From assembly GCF_023856365.1 (NCBI RefSeq), contig NC_064548.1:21252461-21316460 (forward strand): DNA of 64,000 nt, written 5' to 3'. The position numbers were made by a program, and so were the translations under genes. The notes under the pieces are model-generated. The model searched no databases. It had not been told where the DNA came from and saw nothing but the letters and a program-made list of their open reading frames with translations. Numbering within the stretch: position 1 is the first letter of the stretch; every line of letters begins with the position of its first letter. This document shows, piece after piece, positions 47,164 to 59,215 of this stretch. This DNA is from Brienomyrus brachyistius (Eukaryota > Chordata > Actinopteri > Osteoglossiformes > Mormyridae).

Positions 47164-47434
47164 AGAAACTCAAGGGGTCTCCGGAATGTCCCTGTACTAC
47201 ATAGAGTGTAGTGGTTCCATATCAAGGAAGATTCAATGTTTCTCTATTACTTAACGCTTCCTAACTAGAGTATACTCAGTTTATCTGTACAAAACAATAC
47301 TTATTGCTTTCAGACTGCAGGAGACTCAGTTGATTTGATCTACTACTTTATTTTTTATATGGCAATCAATATTTTTGGACTAATCTGGAGAATTTCTTTG
47401 ACGACAAGGCAAGCAGGACATGTATTACACAAAA

Positions 47435-47507
47435 CACTCCAGATGGGACTTGAACCCACAACCCTTGGCTTAGGAGGCCAATGCCTTATCCATTAGGCCA
47501 CTGAGGA
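47435..47507 (-). tRNA. tRNA-Arg(CCU)-like #46, class B
   Basis: Class B acceptor; mosaic C/A upstream spacer as at #28. Confidence 0.6.
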
Positions 47508-47780
47508 AGAGACACAATGGATCTCCGGAATGTCTCTGTACTAGATAGAGTTTAGTGGTTCCATATCAAGGAAGACTCAATGTTTCTCTACTACATAATG
47601 CTTCCTAACTACAGTATACTCAGTTTTTCTGTACAAAACAATACTTATTGCTTTCAGACTGCAGGAGACTCAGTTGATTTGATCTACTACCTTATTTTTA
47701 ATAAGGTAATCAGTATTTCTGCACTATATAATGACAAAATTCTATGAGCAGAAGGCGGGCACTACTTCCATGAGACGAAA

Positions 47781-47853
47781 CACCCCAGATGGGACTTGAA
47801 CCCACAACCCTTGGCTTAGGAGGCCAATGCCTTATCCATTAGGCCACTGGGGC
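47781..47853 (-). tRNA. tRNA-Arg(CCU) #47, intact
   Basis: Variable loop GGGTT. Confidence 0.92.
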
Positions 47854-48123
47854 AGAGACATAAGGAGCTTCCGGAATGTCCCTGTACTACATAGAGTGTA
47901 GTGGTTCCATATCAAGGAAGACTCAATGTTTCTCTATTACTTAACGCTTCCTAACTAGAGTATACTCTGTTTATCTGTACAAAACAATACTTATTGCTTT
48001 CAGACTGCAGGAGACTCATTGATTTGATCTACTACTTTATTTTTTATATGGCAATCAATATTTTTGGACTAATCTGGAGAATTTCTTTGACGACAAGGCA
48101 AGTAGTACATGTATTACACAAAA

Positions 48124-48196
48124 CACTCCAGATGGGACTTGAACCCACAACCCTTGGCTTAGGAGGCCAATGCCTTATCCATTAGGCCACTGAGGA
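48124..48196 (-). tRNA. tRNA-Arg(CCU)-like #48, class B
   Basis: Class B acceptor; shares the one-base spacer deletion with #30. Confidence 0.6.
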
Positions 48197-48469
48197 AGAG
48201 ACACAACGGATCTCCGGAATGTCTCTGTACTAGATAGAGTTTAGTGGTTCCATATCAAGGAAGACTCAATGTTTCTCTACTACATAATGCTTCCTAAATA
48301 CAGTATACTCAGTTTATCTGTACAAAACAATACTTCGTTCTTTCAGACTGCAGGACACTGAGTTGATTTGAACTACTACCTTGTTTTTTTTAAGGTAATC
48401 AATATTTCTGCACTATATAATGACAAAATTCTATGAGCAGAAGGCGGGCAGTACTTCCATGAGACGAAA

Positions 48470-48542
48470 CACCCCAGATGGGACTAGAACCCACAATCCT
48501 TGGCTTGGGAGGCCAATGCCTTATCCATTAGGCCACTGGGGC
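48470..48542 (-). tRNA. tRNA #49, anticodon CCC variant of tRNA-Arg
   Basis: CTCCCAA loop; TTCTAGT T loop; adjacent spacer has CCTTGTTTTTTTTAAGG. Confidence 0.75.
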
Positions 48543-48815
48543 AGAAACACATGGGGTCTCCGGAATGTCCCTGTACTACATAGAGTGTAGTGCTTCCATA
48601 TCAAGGAAGACTCAATGTTTCTCTATTACTTAAAGCTTCCTAACTAGAGTATACTCAGTTTATCTGTACAAAACAATACTTATTGCTTTCAGACTGCAGG
48701 AGACTCAGTTGATTTGATCTACTACCTTATTTTTTTTAAGGTAATCAATATTTCTGCACTATATAATGACAAAATTCTATGAGCAGAAGGCGGGCAGTAC
48801 TTCCATGAGACGAAA

Positions 48816-48888
48816 CACCCCAGATGGGACTTGAACCCACAATCCTTGGCTTAGGAGGCCAATGCCTTATCCATTAGGCCACTGGGGC
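48816..48888 (-). tRNA. tRNA-Arg(CCU) #50, intact
   Basis: Variable loop GGATT. Confidence 0.92.
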
Positions 48889-49161
48889 AGAGACACAAGG
48901 AGTTTCCGGAATGTCCCTGTACTACATAGAGTGTAGTGGTTCCATATCAAGGAAGACTCAATGTTTCTCTATTACTTAACGCTTCCTAACTAGAGTATAC
49001 TCAGTTTATCTGTACAAAACAATACTTATTGCTTTCAGACTGCAGGAGACTCAGTTGATTTGATCTACTACCTTATTTTTTATAAGGTAATCAGTATTTC
49101 TGCACTATATAATGACAAAATTCAATGAGCAGAAGGCGGGCACTACTTCCATGAGACGAAA

Positions 49162-49234
49162 CACCCCAGATGGGACTTGAACCCACAACCCTTGGCTTAG
49201 GAGGCCAATGCCTTATCCATTAGGCCACTGGGGC
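49162..49234 (-). tRNA. tRNA-Arg(CCU) #51, intact
   Basis: Variable loop GGGTT; TTCAATGAG spacer as #33. Confidence 0.92.
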
Positions 49235-49505
49235 AGAGACACAAGGAGCTTCCGGAATGTCCCTGTACTACATAGAGTGTAGTGGTTCCATATCAAGGAA
49301 GACTCAATGTTTCTCTATTACTTAACGCTTCCTAACTAGAGTATACTCTGTTTATCTGTACAAAACAATACTTATTGCTTTCAGACTGCAGGAGACTCAG
49401 TTGATTTGATCTACTACTTTATTTTTTATATGGCAATCAATATTTTTGGACTAATCTGGAGAATTTCTTTGACGACAAGGCAAGCAGGACATGTATTACA
49501 CAAAA

Positions 49506-49578
49506 CACTCCAGATGGGACTTGAATCCACAACCCTTGGCTTAGGAGGCCAATGCCTTATCCATTAGGCCACTGAGGA
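49506..49578 (-). tRNA. tRNA-Arg(CCU)-like #52, class B plus T-stem mismatch
   Basis: Duplicate of #34 (GTGGA T stem). Confidence 0.55.
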
Positions 49579-49851
49579 AGAGACACAACGGATCTCCGGA
49601 ATGTCTCTGTACTAGATAGAGTTTAGTGGTTCCATATCAAGGAAGACTCAATGTTTCTCTACTACATAATGCTTCCTAAATACAGTATACTCAGTTTATC
49701 TGTACAAAACAATACTTCGTTCTTTCAGACTGCAGGACACTGAGTTGATTTGAACTACTACCTTATTTTTTTTAAGGTAATCAATATTTCTGCACTATAT
49801 AATGACAAAATTCTATGAGCAGAAGGCGGGCAGTACTTCCATGAGACTAAA

Positions 49852-49924
49852 CACCCCAGATGGGACTAGAACCCACAATCCTTGGCTTAGGAGGCCAATG
49901 CCTTATCCATTAGGCCACTGGGGC
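49852..49924 (-). tRNA. tRNA-Arg(CCU) #53, T-loop variant
   Basis: TTCTAGT T loop; anticodon CCT. Confidence 0.7.
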
Positions 49925-50197
49925 AGAGACACATGGGGTCTCCGGAATGTCCCTGTACTACATAGAGTGTAGTGGTTCCATATCAAGGAAGACTCAATGT
50001 TTCTCTATTACTTAACGCTTCCTAACTAGAGTATACTCAGTTTATCTGTACAAAACAATACTTATTGCTTTCAGACTGCAGGAGACTCAGTTGATTTGAT
50101 CTACTACCTTATTTTTTATAAGGTAATCAGTATTTCTACACTATATAATGACAAAATTCTATGAGCAGAAGGCGGGCACTACTTCCATGAGACTAAA

Positions 50198-50270
50198 CAC
50201 CCCAGATGGGACTTGAACCCACAACCCTTGGCTTAGGAGGCCAATGCCTTATCCATTAGGCCACTGGGGC
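50198..50270 (-). tRNA. tRNA-Arg(CCU) #54, intact
   Basis: Variable loop GGGTT; flank GTTTAGTC. Confidence 0.92.
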
Positions 50271-50543
50271 AGAGACACAAGGAGCTTCCGGAATGTCCCT
50301 GTACTACATAGAGTGTAGTGGTTCCATATCAAGGAAGACTCAATGTTTCTCTATTACTTAACGCTTCCTAACTAGAGTATACTCTGTTTATCTGTACAAA
50401 ACAATACTTATTGCTTTCAGACTGCAGGAGACTCAGTTGATTTGAACTACTACCTTATTTTTTATAAGGTAATCAGTATTTCTGCACTATATAATGACAA
50501 AATTCTATGAGCTGAAGGCGGGCAGTACTTCCATGATACGAAA

Positions 50544-50616
50544 CACCCAAGATGGGACTTGAACCCACAATCCTTGGCTTAGGAGGCCAATGCCTTATCC
50601 ATTAGGCCACTGGGGC
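50544..50616 (-). tRNA. tRNA-Arg(CCU) #55, one acceptor mismatch
   Basis: CTTGGGT acceptor strand; flank GTTTCGTATC. Confidence 0.75.
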
Positions 50617-50889
50617 AGAGACACAAGGAGTTTCCGGAATGTCCCTGTACTACATAGAGTGTAGTGGTTCCATATCAAGGAAGACTCAATGTTTCTCTAT
50701 TACTTAACGCTTCCTAACTAGAGTATACTCAGTTTATCTGTACAAAACAATACTTATTGCTTTCAGACTGCAGGAGACTCAGTTGATTTGATCTACTACC
50801 TTATTTTTTATAAGGTAATCAGTATTTCTGCACTATATAATGACAAAATTCTATGAGCAGAAGGCGGGCACTACTTCCATGAGACGAAA

Positions 50890-50962
50890 CACCCCAGATG
50901 GGACTTGAACCCACAACCCTTGGCTTAGGAGGCCAATGCCTTATCCATTAGGCCACTGGGGC
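50890..50962 (-). tRNA. tRNA-Arg(CCU) #56, intact
   Basis: Variable loop GGGTT. Confidence 0.92.
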
Positions 50963-51235
50963 AGAGACACATGGGGTCTCCGGAATGTCCCTGTACTACA
51001 TAGAGTGTAGTGCTTCCATATCAAGGAAGACTCAATGTTTCTTTATTACTTAACGCTTCCTAACTAGAGTATACTCAGTTTATCTGTACAAAACAATACT
51101 TATTGCTTTCAGACTGCAGGAGACTCAGTTGATTTGATCTACTACCTTATTTTTTATAAGGTAATCAGTATTTCTGCACTATATAATGACAAAATTCTAT
51201 GAGCAGAAGGCGGGCACTACTTCCATGAGACGAAA

Positions 51236-51308
51236 CACCCCAGATGGGACTTGAACCCACAACCCTTGGCTTAGGAGGCCAATGCCTTATCCATTAGGCC
51301 ACTGGGGC
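51236..51308 (-). tRNA. tRNA-Arg(CCU) #57, intact
   Basis: Variable loop GGGTT. The unit has no counterpart in the 11.4-kb duplication. Confidence 0.92.
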
Positions 51309-51617
51309 AGAGACACATGGGGTCTCCGGAATGTCCCTGTACTACATAGAGTGTAGTGCTTCCATATCAAGGAAGACTCAATGTTTCTCTATTACTTAAA
51401 GCTTCCTAACTAGAGTATACTCAGTTTATCTGTACAAAACAATACTTATTGCTTTCAAACTGCAGGAGACTCAGTTGATTTGATCTACTACCTTATTTTT
51501 TTTAAGGTAATCAATATTTCTGCACTATATAATGACAAAATTCTATGAGCAGAAGGCGGGCAGAGACACATGGGGTTCTATACACTAAGTTCTGTACACT
51601 ACTTCCATGAGAAGAAA

Positions 51618-51690
51618 CACCCCAGATAGAACTTGAACCCACAACCCTTGGCTTAGGAGGCCAATGCCTTATCCATTAGGCCACTGGGGC
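51618..51690 (-). tRNA. tRNA-Arg(CCU) #58, weak T stem, long unit
   Basis: T stem GTGGG/TCTAT relies on three G:U pairs. Insertion-bearing unit with private TTCTATACAC. Confidence 0.8.
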
Positions 51691-51961
51691 AGAAACTGAA
51701 GGGGTCTCCGGAATGTCCCTGTACTACATAGAGTGTAGTGGTTCCATATCAAGGAAGATTCAATGTTTCTCTATTACTTAACGCTTCCTAACTAGAGTAT
51801 ACTCAGTTTATCTGTACAAAACAATACTTATTGCTTTCAGACTGCAGGAGACTCAGTTGATTTGATCTACTACTTTATTTTTTATATGGCAATCAATATT
51901 TTTGGACTAATCTGGAGAATTTCTTTGACGACAAGGCAAGCAGGACATGTATTACACAAAA

Positions 51962-52034
51962 CACTCCAGATGGGACTTGAACCCACAACCCTTGGCTTAG
52001 GAGGCCAATGCCTTATCCATTAGGCCACTGAGGA
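51962..52034 (-). tRNA. tRNA-Arg(CCU)-like #59, class B
   Basis: Class B acceptor; mosaic upstream spacer. Confidence 0.6.
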
Positions 52035-52307
52035 AGAGACACAATGGATCTCCGGAATGTCTCTGTACTAGATAGAGTTTAGTGGTTCCATATCAAGGAA
52101 GACTCAATGTTTCTCTACTACATAATGCTTCCTAACTACAGTATACTCAGTTTTTCTGTACAAAACAATACTTATTGCTTTCAGACTGCAGGAGACTCAG
52201 TTGATTTGATCTACTACCTTATTTTTAATAAGGTAATCAGTATTTCTGCACTATATAATGACAAAATTCTATGAGCAGAAGGCGGGCACTACTTCCATGA
52301 GACGAAA

Positions 52308-52380
52308 CACCCCAGATGGGACTTGAACCCACAACCCTTGGCTTAGGAGGCCAATGCCTTATCCATTAGGCCACTGGGGC
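52308..52380 (-). tRNA. tRNA-Arg(CCU) #60, intact
   Basis: Variable loop GGGTT. Confidence 0.92.
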
Positions 52381-52651
52381 AGAGACATAAGGAGCTTCCG
52401 GAATGTCCCTGTACTACATAGAGTGTAGTGGTTCCATATCAAGGAAGACTCAATTTTTCTCTATTACTTAACGCTTCCTAACTAGAGTATACTCTGTTTA
52501 TCTGTACAAAACAATACTTATTGCTTTCAGACTGCAGGAGACTCAGTTGATTTGATCTACTACTTTATTTTTTATATGGCAATCAATATTTTTGGACTAA
52601 TCTGGAGAATTTCTTTGACGACAAGGCAAGCAGGACATGTATTACACAAAA

Positions 52652-52724
52652 CACTCCAGATGGGACTTGAACCCACAACCCTTGGCTTAGGAGGCCAATG
52701 CCTTATCCATTAGGCCACTGAGGA
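52652..52724 (-). tRNA. tRNA-Arg(CCU)-like #61, class B
   Basis: Class B acceptor, TTTT downstream. Confidence 0.6.
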
Positions 52725-52997
52725 AGAGACACAACGGATCTCCGGAATGTCTCTGTACTAGATAGAGTTTAGTGGTTCCATATCAAGGAAGACTCAATGT
52801 TTCTCTACTACATAATGCTTCCTAAATACAGTATACTCAGTTTATCTGTACAAAACAATACTTCGTTCTTTCAGACTGCAGGACACTGAGTTGATTTGAA
52901 CTACTACCTTATTTTTTTTAAGGTAATCAATATTTCTGCACTATATAATGACAAAATTCTATGAGCAGAAGGCGGGCAGTACTTCCATGAGACGAAA

Positions 52998-53070
52998 CAC
53001 CCCAGATGGGACTAGAACCCACAATCCTTGGCTTGGGAGGCCAATGCCTTATCCATTAGGCCACTGGGGC
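52998..53070 (-). tRNA. tRNA #62, anticodon CCC variant of tRNA-Arg
   Basis: CTCCCAA loop; TTCTAGT T loop; stems intact. Confidence 0.75.
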
Positions 53071-53343
53071 AGAAACACATGGGGTCTCCGGAATGTCCCT
53101 GTACTACATAGAGTGTAGTGCTTCCATATCAAGGAAGACTCAATGTTTCTCTATTACTTAACGCTTCCTAACTAGAGTATACTCAGTTTATCTGTACAAA
53201 ACAATACTTATTGCTTTCAGACTGCAGGAGACTCAGTTGATTTGATCTACTACCTTATTTTTTTTAAGGTAATCAATATTTCTGCACTATATAATGACAA
53301 AATTCTATGAGCAGAAGGCGGGCAGTACTTCCATGAGACGAAA

Positions 53344-53416
53344 CACCCCAGATGGGACTTGAACCCACAATCCTTGGCTTAGGAGGCCAATGCCTTATCC
53401 ATTAGACCACTGGGGC
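53344..53416 (-). tRNA. tRNA-Arg(CCU) #63, wobble D stem
   Basis: D stem GTCT/AGGC pairs with one U:G; A box TGGTCTAATGG; rest intact. Confidence 0.87.
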
Positions 53417-53689
53417 AGAGACACAAGGAGTTTCCGGAATGTCCCTGTACTACATAGAGTGTAGTGGTTCCATATCAAGGAAGACTCAATGTTTCTCTAT
53501 TACTTAACGCTTCCTAACTAGAGTATACTCAGTTTATCTGTACAAAACAATACTTATTGCTTTCAGACTGCAGGAGACTCAGTTGATTTGATCTACTACC
53601 TCATTTTTTATAAGGTAATCAGTATTTCTGCACTATATAATGACAAAATTCAATGAGCAGAAGGCGGGCACTACTTCCATGAGACGAAA

Positions 53690-53762
53690 CACCCCAGATG
53701 GGACTTGAACCCACAACCCTTGGCTTAGGAGGCCAATGCCTTATCCATTAGGCCACTGGGGC
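53690..53762 (-). tRNA. tRNA-Arg(CCU) #64, intact
   Basis: Variable loop GGGTT; TTCAATGAG spacer. Confidence 0.92.
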
Positions 53763-54033
53763 AGAGACACAAGGAGCTTCCGGAATGTCCCTGTACTACA
53801 TAGAGTGTAGTGGTTCCATATCAAGGAAGACTCAATGTTTCTCTATTACTTAACGCTTCCTAACTAGAGTATACTCTGTTTATCTGTACAAAACAATACT
53901 TATTGCTTTCAGACTGCAGGAGACTCAGTTGATTTGATCTACTACTTTATTTTTTATATGGCAATCAATATTTTTGGACTAATCTGGAGAATTTCTTTGA
54001 CGACAAGGCAAGCAGGACATGTATTACACAAAA

Positions 54034-54106
54034 CACTCCAGATGGGACTTGAACCCACAACCCTTGGCTTAGGAGGCCAATGCCTTATCCATTAGGCCAC
54101 TGAGGA
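54034..54106 (-). tRNA. tRNA-Arg(CCU)-like #65, class B
   Basis: Class B acceptor; T stem intact, unlike #34 and #52. Confidence 0.6.
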
Positions 54107-54379
54107 AGAGACACAACGGATCTCCGGAATGTCTCTGTACTAGATAGAGTTTAGTGGTTCCATATCAAGGAAGACTCAATGTTTCTCTACTACATAATGC
54201 TTCCTAAATACAGTATACTCAGTTTATCTGTACAAAACAATACTTCGTTCTTTCAGACTGCAGGACACTGAGTTGATTTGAACTACTACCTTATTTTTTT
54301 TAAGGTAATCAATATTTCTGCACTATATAATGACAAAATTCTATGAGCAGAAGGCGGGCAGTACTTCCATGAGACTAAA

Positions 54380-54452
54380 CACCCAAGATGGGACTAGAAC
54401 CCACAATCCTTGGCTTAGGAGGCCAATGCCTTATCCATTAGGCCACTGGGGC
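54380..54452 (-). tRNA. tRNA-Arg(CCU) #66, T-loop and acceptor variant
   Basis: Combines TTCTAGT with the CTTGGGT acceptor strand, so two classes of change sit on one copy. Confidence 0.6.
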
Positions 54453-54725
54453 AGAGACACATGGGGTCTCCGGAATGTCCCTGTACTACATAGAGTGTAG
54501 TGGTTCCATATCAAGGAAGACTCAATGTTTCTCTATTACTTAACGCTTCCTAACTAGAGTATACTCAGTTTATCTGTACAAAACAATACTTAGTTCTTTC
54601 AGACTGCAGGAGACTCAGTTGATTTGAACTACTACCTTATTTTTTTTAAGGTAATCAATATTTCTGCACTATATAATGACAAAATTCTATGAGCAGAAGG
54701 CGGGCAGCACTTCCATGAGACGAAA

Positions 54726-54798
54726 CACCCCAGATGGGACTTGAACCCACAATCCTTGGCTTAGGAGGCCAATGCCTTATCCATTAGGCCACTGGGGC
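54726..54798 (-). tRNA. tRNA-Arg(CCU) #67, intact
   Basis: Variable loop GGATT. Confidence 0.92.
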
Positions 54799-55071
54799 AG
54801 AGACACAAGGAGTTTCCGGAATGTCCCTGTACTACATAGAGTGTAGTGGTTCCATATCAAGGAAGACTCAATGTTTCTCTATTACTTAACGCTTCCTAAC
54901 TAGAGTATACTCAGTTTATCTGTACAAAACAATACTTATTGCTTTCAGACTGCAGGAGACTCAGTTGATTTGATCTACTACCTTATTTTTTATAAGGTAA
55001 TCAGTATTTCTACACTATATAATGACAAAATTCTATGAGCAGAAGGCGGGCACTACTTCCATGAGACGAAA

Positions 55072-55144
55072 CACCCCAGATGGGACTTGAACCCACAACC
55101 CTTGGCTTAGGAGGCCAATGCCTTATCCATTAGGCCACTCGGGC
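55072..55144 (-). tRNA. tRNA-Arg(CCU) #68, one acceptor mismatch
   Basis: GCCCGAG acceptor strand (G5:G68), as #20. Confidence 0.72.
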
Positions 55145-55415
55145 AGAGACACAAGGAGCTTCCGGAATGTCCCTGTACTACATAGAGTGTAGTGGTTCCA
55201 TATCAAGGAAGACTCAATGTTTCTCTATTACTTAACGCTTCCTAACTAGAGTATACTCTGTTTATCTGTACAAAACAATACTTATTGCTTTCAGACTGCA
55301 GGAGACTCAGTTGATTTGATCTACTACTTTATTTTTTATATGGCAATCAATATTTTTGGACTAATCTGGAGAATTTCTTTGACGACAAGGCAAGCAGGAC
55401 ATGTATTACACAAAA

Positions 55416-55488
55416 CACTCCAGATGGGACTTGAACCCACAACCCTTGGCTTAGGAGGCCAATGCCTTATCCATTAGGCCACTGAGGA
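55416..55488 (-). tRNA. tRNA-Arg(CCU)-like #69, class B
   Basis: Class B acceptor. Confidence 0.6.
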
Positions 55489-55761
55489 AGAGACACAACG
55501 GATCTCCGGAATGTCTCTGTACTAGATAGAGTTTAGTGGTTCCATATCAAGGAAGACTCAATGTTTCTCTACTACATAATGCTTCCTAAATACAGTATAC
55601 TCAGTTTATCTGTACAAAACAATACTTCGTTCTTTCAGACTGCAGGACACTGAGTTGATTTGAACTACTGCCTTATTTTTTTTAAGGTAATCAATATTTC
55701 TGCACTATATAATGACAAAAATCTATGAGCAGAAGGCGGGCAGTACTTCCATGATACGAAA

Positions 55762-55834
55762 CACCCCAGATGGGACTAGAACCCACAATCCTTGGCTTAG
55801 GAGGCCAATGCCTTATCCATTAGGCCACTGAGGC
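55762..55834 (-). tRNA. tRNA-Arg(CCU) #70, T-loop variant
   Basis: TTCTAGT T loop. Acceptor GCCTCAG/CTGGGGT pairs with an extra U:G. The distal terminator is lengthened to five T. Confidence 0.68.
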
Positions 55835-56105
55835 AGAGACACATGGGGTCTCCGGAATGTCCCTGTACTACATAGAGTGTAGTGGTTCCATATCAAGGAA
55901 GACTCAATGTTTCTCTATTACTTAACGCTTCCTAACTAGAGTATACTCTGTTTATCTGTACAAAACAATACTTATTGCTTTCAGACTGCAGGAGACTCAG
56001 TTGATTTGATCTACTACTTTATTTTTTATATGGCAATCAATATTTTTGGACTAATCTGGAGAATTTCTTTGACGACAAGGCAAGCAGGACATGTATTACA
56101 CAAAA

Positions 56106-56178
56106 CACTCCAGATGGGACTTGAACCCACAACCCTTGGCTTAGGAGGCCAATGCCTTATCCATTAGGCCACTGAGGA
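56106..56178 (-). tRNA. tRNA-Arg(CCU)-like #71, class B
   Basis: Class B acceptor; duplicate of #61 at +3,454 bp. Confidence 0.6.
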
Positions 56179-56451
56179 AGAGACACAACGGATCTCCGGA
56201 ATGTCTCTGTACTAGATAGAGTTTAGTGGTTCCATATCAAGGAAGACTCAATGTTTCTCTACTACATAATGCTTCCTAAATACAGTATACTCAGTTTATC
56301 TGTACAAAACAATACTTCGTTCTTTCAGACTGCAGGACACTGAGTTGATTTGAACTACTACCTTATTTTTTTTAAGGTAATCAATATTTCTGCACTATAT
56401 AATGACAAAATTCTATGAGCAGAAGGCGGGCAGTACTTCCATGAGACGAAA

Positions 56452-56524
56452 CACCCCAGATGGGACTAGAACCCACAATCCTTGGCTTGGGAGGCCAATG
56501 CCTTATCCATTAGGCCACTGGGGC
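56452..56524 (-). tRNA. tRNA #72, anticodon CCC variant of tRNA-Arg
   Basis: CTCCCAA loop; duplicate of #62. Confidence 0.75.
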
Positions 56525-56797
56525 AGAAACACATGGGGTCTCCGGAATGTCCCTGTACTACATAGAGTGTAGTGCTTCCATATCAAGGAAGACTCAATGT
56601 TTCTCTATTACTTAACGCTTCCTAACTAGAGTATACTCAGTTTATCTGTACAAAACAATACTTATTGCTTTCAGACTGCAGGAGACTCAGTTGATTTGAT
56701 CTACTACCTTATTTTTTTTAAGGTAATCAATATTTCTGCACTATATAATGACAAAATTCTATGAGCAGAAGGCGGGCAGTACTTCCATGAGACGAAA

Positions 56798-56870
56798 CAC
56801 CCCAGATGGGACTTGAACCCACAATCCTTGGCTTAGGAGGCCAATGCCTTATCCATTAGACCACTGGGGC
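56798..56870 (-). tRNA. tRNA-Arg(CCU) #73, wobble D stem
   Basis: GTCT D stem as #63. Confidence 0.87.
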
Positions 56871-57143
56871 AGAGACACAAGGAGTTTCCGGAATGTCCCT
56901 GTACTACATAGAGTGTAGTGGTTCCATATCAAGGAAGACTCAATGTTTCTCTATTACTTAACGCTTCCTAACTAGAGTATACTCAGTTTATCTGTACAAA
57001 ACAATACTTATTGCTTTCAGACTGCAGGAGACTCAGTTGATTTGATCTACTACCTCATTTTTTATAAGGTAATCAGTATTTCTGCACTATATAATGACAA
57101 AATTCAATGAGCAGAAGGCGGGCACTACTTCCATGAGACGAAA

Positions 57144-57216
57144 CACCCCAGATGGGACTTGAACCCACAACCCTTGGCTTAGGAGGCCAATGCCTTATCC
57201 ATTAGGCCACTGGGGC
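57144..57216 (-). tRNA. tRNA-Arg(CCU) #74, intact
   Basis: Variable loop GGGTT. Confidence 0.92.
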
Positions 57217-57487
57217 AGAGACACAAGGAGCTTCCGGAATGTCCCTGTACTACATAGAGTGTAGTGGTTCCATATCAAGGAAGACTCAATGTTTCTCTAT
57301 TACTTAACGCTTCCTAACTAGAGTATACTCTGTTTATCTGTACAAAACAATACTTATTGCTTTCAGACTGCAGGAGACTCAGTTGATTTGATCTACTACT
57401 TTATTTTTTATATGGCAATCAATATTTTTGGACTAATCTGGAGAATTTCTTTGACGACAAGGCAAGCAGGACATGTATTACACAAAA

Positions 57488-57560
57488 CACTCCAGATGGG
57501 ACTTGAACCCACAACCCTTGGCTTAGGAGGCCAATGCCTTATCCATTAGGCCACTGAGGA
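57488..57560 (-). tRNA. tRNA-Arg(CCU)-like #75, class B
   Basis: Class B acceptor. Confidence 0.6.
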
Positions 57561-57833
57561 AGAGACACAACGGATCTCCGGAATGTCTCTGTACTAGATA
57601 GAGTTTAGTGGTTCCATATCAAGGAAGACTCAATGTTTCTCTACTACATAATGCTTCCTAAATACAGTATACTCAGTTTATCTGTACAAAACAATACTTC
57701 GTTCTTTCAGACTGCAGGACACTGAGTTGATTTGAACTACTACCTTATTTTTTTTAAGGTAATCAATATTTCTGCACTATATAATGACAAAATTCTATGA
57801 GCAGAAGGCGGGCAGTACTTCCATGAGACTAAA

Positions 57834-57906
57834 CACCCAAGATGGGACTAGAACCCACAATCCTTGGCTTAGGAGGCCAATGCCTTATCCATTAGGCCAC
57901 TGGGGC
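57834..57906 (-). tRNA. tRNA-Arg(CCU) #76, T-loop and acceptor variant
   Basis: Duplicate of #66 (TTCTAGT plus CTTGGGT). Confidence 0.6.
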
Positions 57907-58179
57907 AGAGACACATGGGGTCTCCGGAATGTCCCTGTACTACATAGAGTGTAGTGGTTCCATATCAAGGAAGACTCAATGTTTCTCTATTACTTAACGC
58001 TTCCTAACTAGAGTATACTCAGTTTATCTGTACAAAACAATACTTAGTTCTTTCAGACTGCAGGAGACTCAGTTGATTTGAACTACTACCTTATTTTTTT
58101 TAAGGTAATCAATATTTCTGCACTATATAATGACAAAATTCTATGAGCAGAAGGCGGGCAGCACTTCCATGAGACGAAA

Positions 58180-58252
58180 CACCCCAGATGGGACTTGAAC
58201 CCACAATCCTTGGCTTAGGAGGCCAATGCCTTATCCATTAGGCCACTGGGGC
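58180..58252 (-). tRNA. tRNA-Arg(CCU) #77, intact
   Basis: Variable loop GGATT; adjacent CAGCACTTCC as #5 and #67. Confidence 0.92.
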
Positions 58253-58525
58253 AGAGACACAAGGAGTTTCCGGAATGTCCCTGTACTACATAGAGTGTAG
58301 TGGTTCCATATCAAGGAAGACTCAATGTTTCTCTATTACTTAACGCTTCCTAACTAGAGTATACTCAGTTTATCTGTACAAAACAATACTTATTGCTTTC
58401 AGACTGCAGGAGACTCAGTTGATTTGATCTACTACCTTATTTTTTATAAGGTAATCAGTATTTCTACACTATATAATGACAAAATTCTATGAGCAGAAGG
58501 CGGGCACTACTTCCATGAGACGAAA

Positions 58526-58598
58526 CACCCCAGATGGGACTTGAACCCACAACCCTTGGCTTAGGAGGCCAATGCCTTATCCATTAGGCCACTCGGGC
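58526..58598 (-). tRNA. tRNA-Arg(CCU) #78, one acceptor mismatch
   Basis: GCCCGAG acceptor strand; duplicate of #68. Confidence 0.72.
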
Positions 58599-58869
58599 AG
58601 AGACACAAGGAGCTTCCGGAATGTCCCTGTACTACATAGAGTGTAGTGGTTCCATATCAAGGAAGACTCAATGTTTCTCTATTACTTAACGCTTCCTAAC
58701 TAGAGTATACTCTGTTTATCTGTACAAAACAATACTTATTGCTTTCAGACTGCAGGAGACTCAGCTGATTTGATCTACTACTTTATTTTTTATATGGCAA
58801 TCAATATTTTTGGACTAATCTGGAGAATTTCTTTGACGACAAGGCAAGCAGGACATGTATTACACAAAA

Positions 58870-58942
58870 CACTCCAGATGGGACTTGAACCCACAACCCT
58901 TGGCTTAGGAGGCCAATGCCTTATCCATTAGGCCACTGAGGA
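58870..58942 (-). tRNA. tRNA-Arg(CCU)-like #79, class B
   Basis: Class B acceptor; spacer has private CTCAGCTGATTTG. Confidence 0.6.
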
Positions 58943-59215
58943 AGAGACACAACGGATCTCCGGAATGTCTCTGTACTAGATAGAGTTTAGTGGTTCCATA
59001 TCAAGGAAGACTCAATGTTTCTCTACTACATAATGCTTCCTAAATACAGTATACTCAGTTTATCTGTACAAAACAATACTTCGTTCTTTCAGACTGCAGG
59101 ACACTGAGTTGATTTGAACTACTGCCTTATTTTTTTTAAGGTAATCAATATTTCTGCACTATATAATGACAAAATTCTATGAGCAGAAGGCGGGCACTAC
59201 TTCCATGAGACTAAA

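Larger units (their letters stand above)
40345..50660. repeat. Higher-order duplication, 18 units (6,289-6,290 bp)
   Basis: Units #26-#37 (40,419-44,326) recur as #44-#55 (46,708-50,616) at an offset of 6,289, then 6,290 bp. Private markers are ACAAAAGTCTATGAG (40,373/46,662) and a one-base deletion GACTCATTGATTTG (41,726/48,015). A second offset of 3,834-3,835 bp (11 units) links #27-#31 to #38-#42. Confidence 0.9.
52500..59184. repeat. Higher-order duplication, 10 units (3,454 bp)
   Basis: Units #61-#69 recur as #71-#79 at a constant 3,454 bp. Private markers include CTACCTCATTTTTTATAAGG (53,602/57,056) and the CTCGGGC acceptor variant (#68/#78). Confidence 0.9.

Noticed and set aside
41705..48185. 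Two identical 63-codon frames at 41,705-41,896 and 47,994-48,185
   Set aside because: Both cross a class B tRNA unit in antisense and exist only because of a one-base spacer deletion shared by duplicated blocks.
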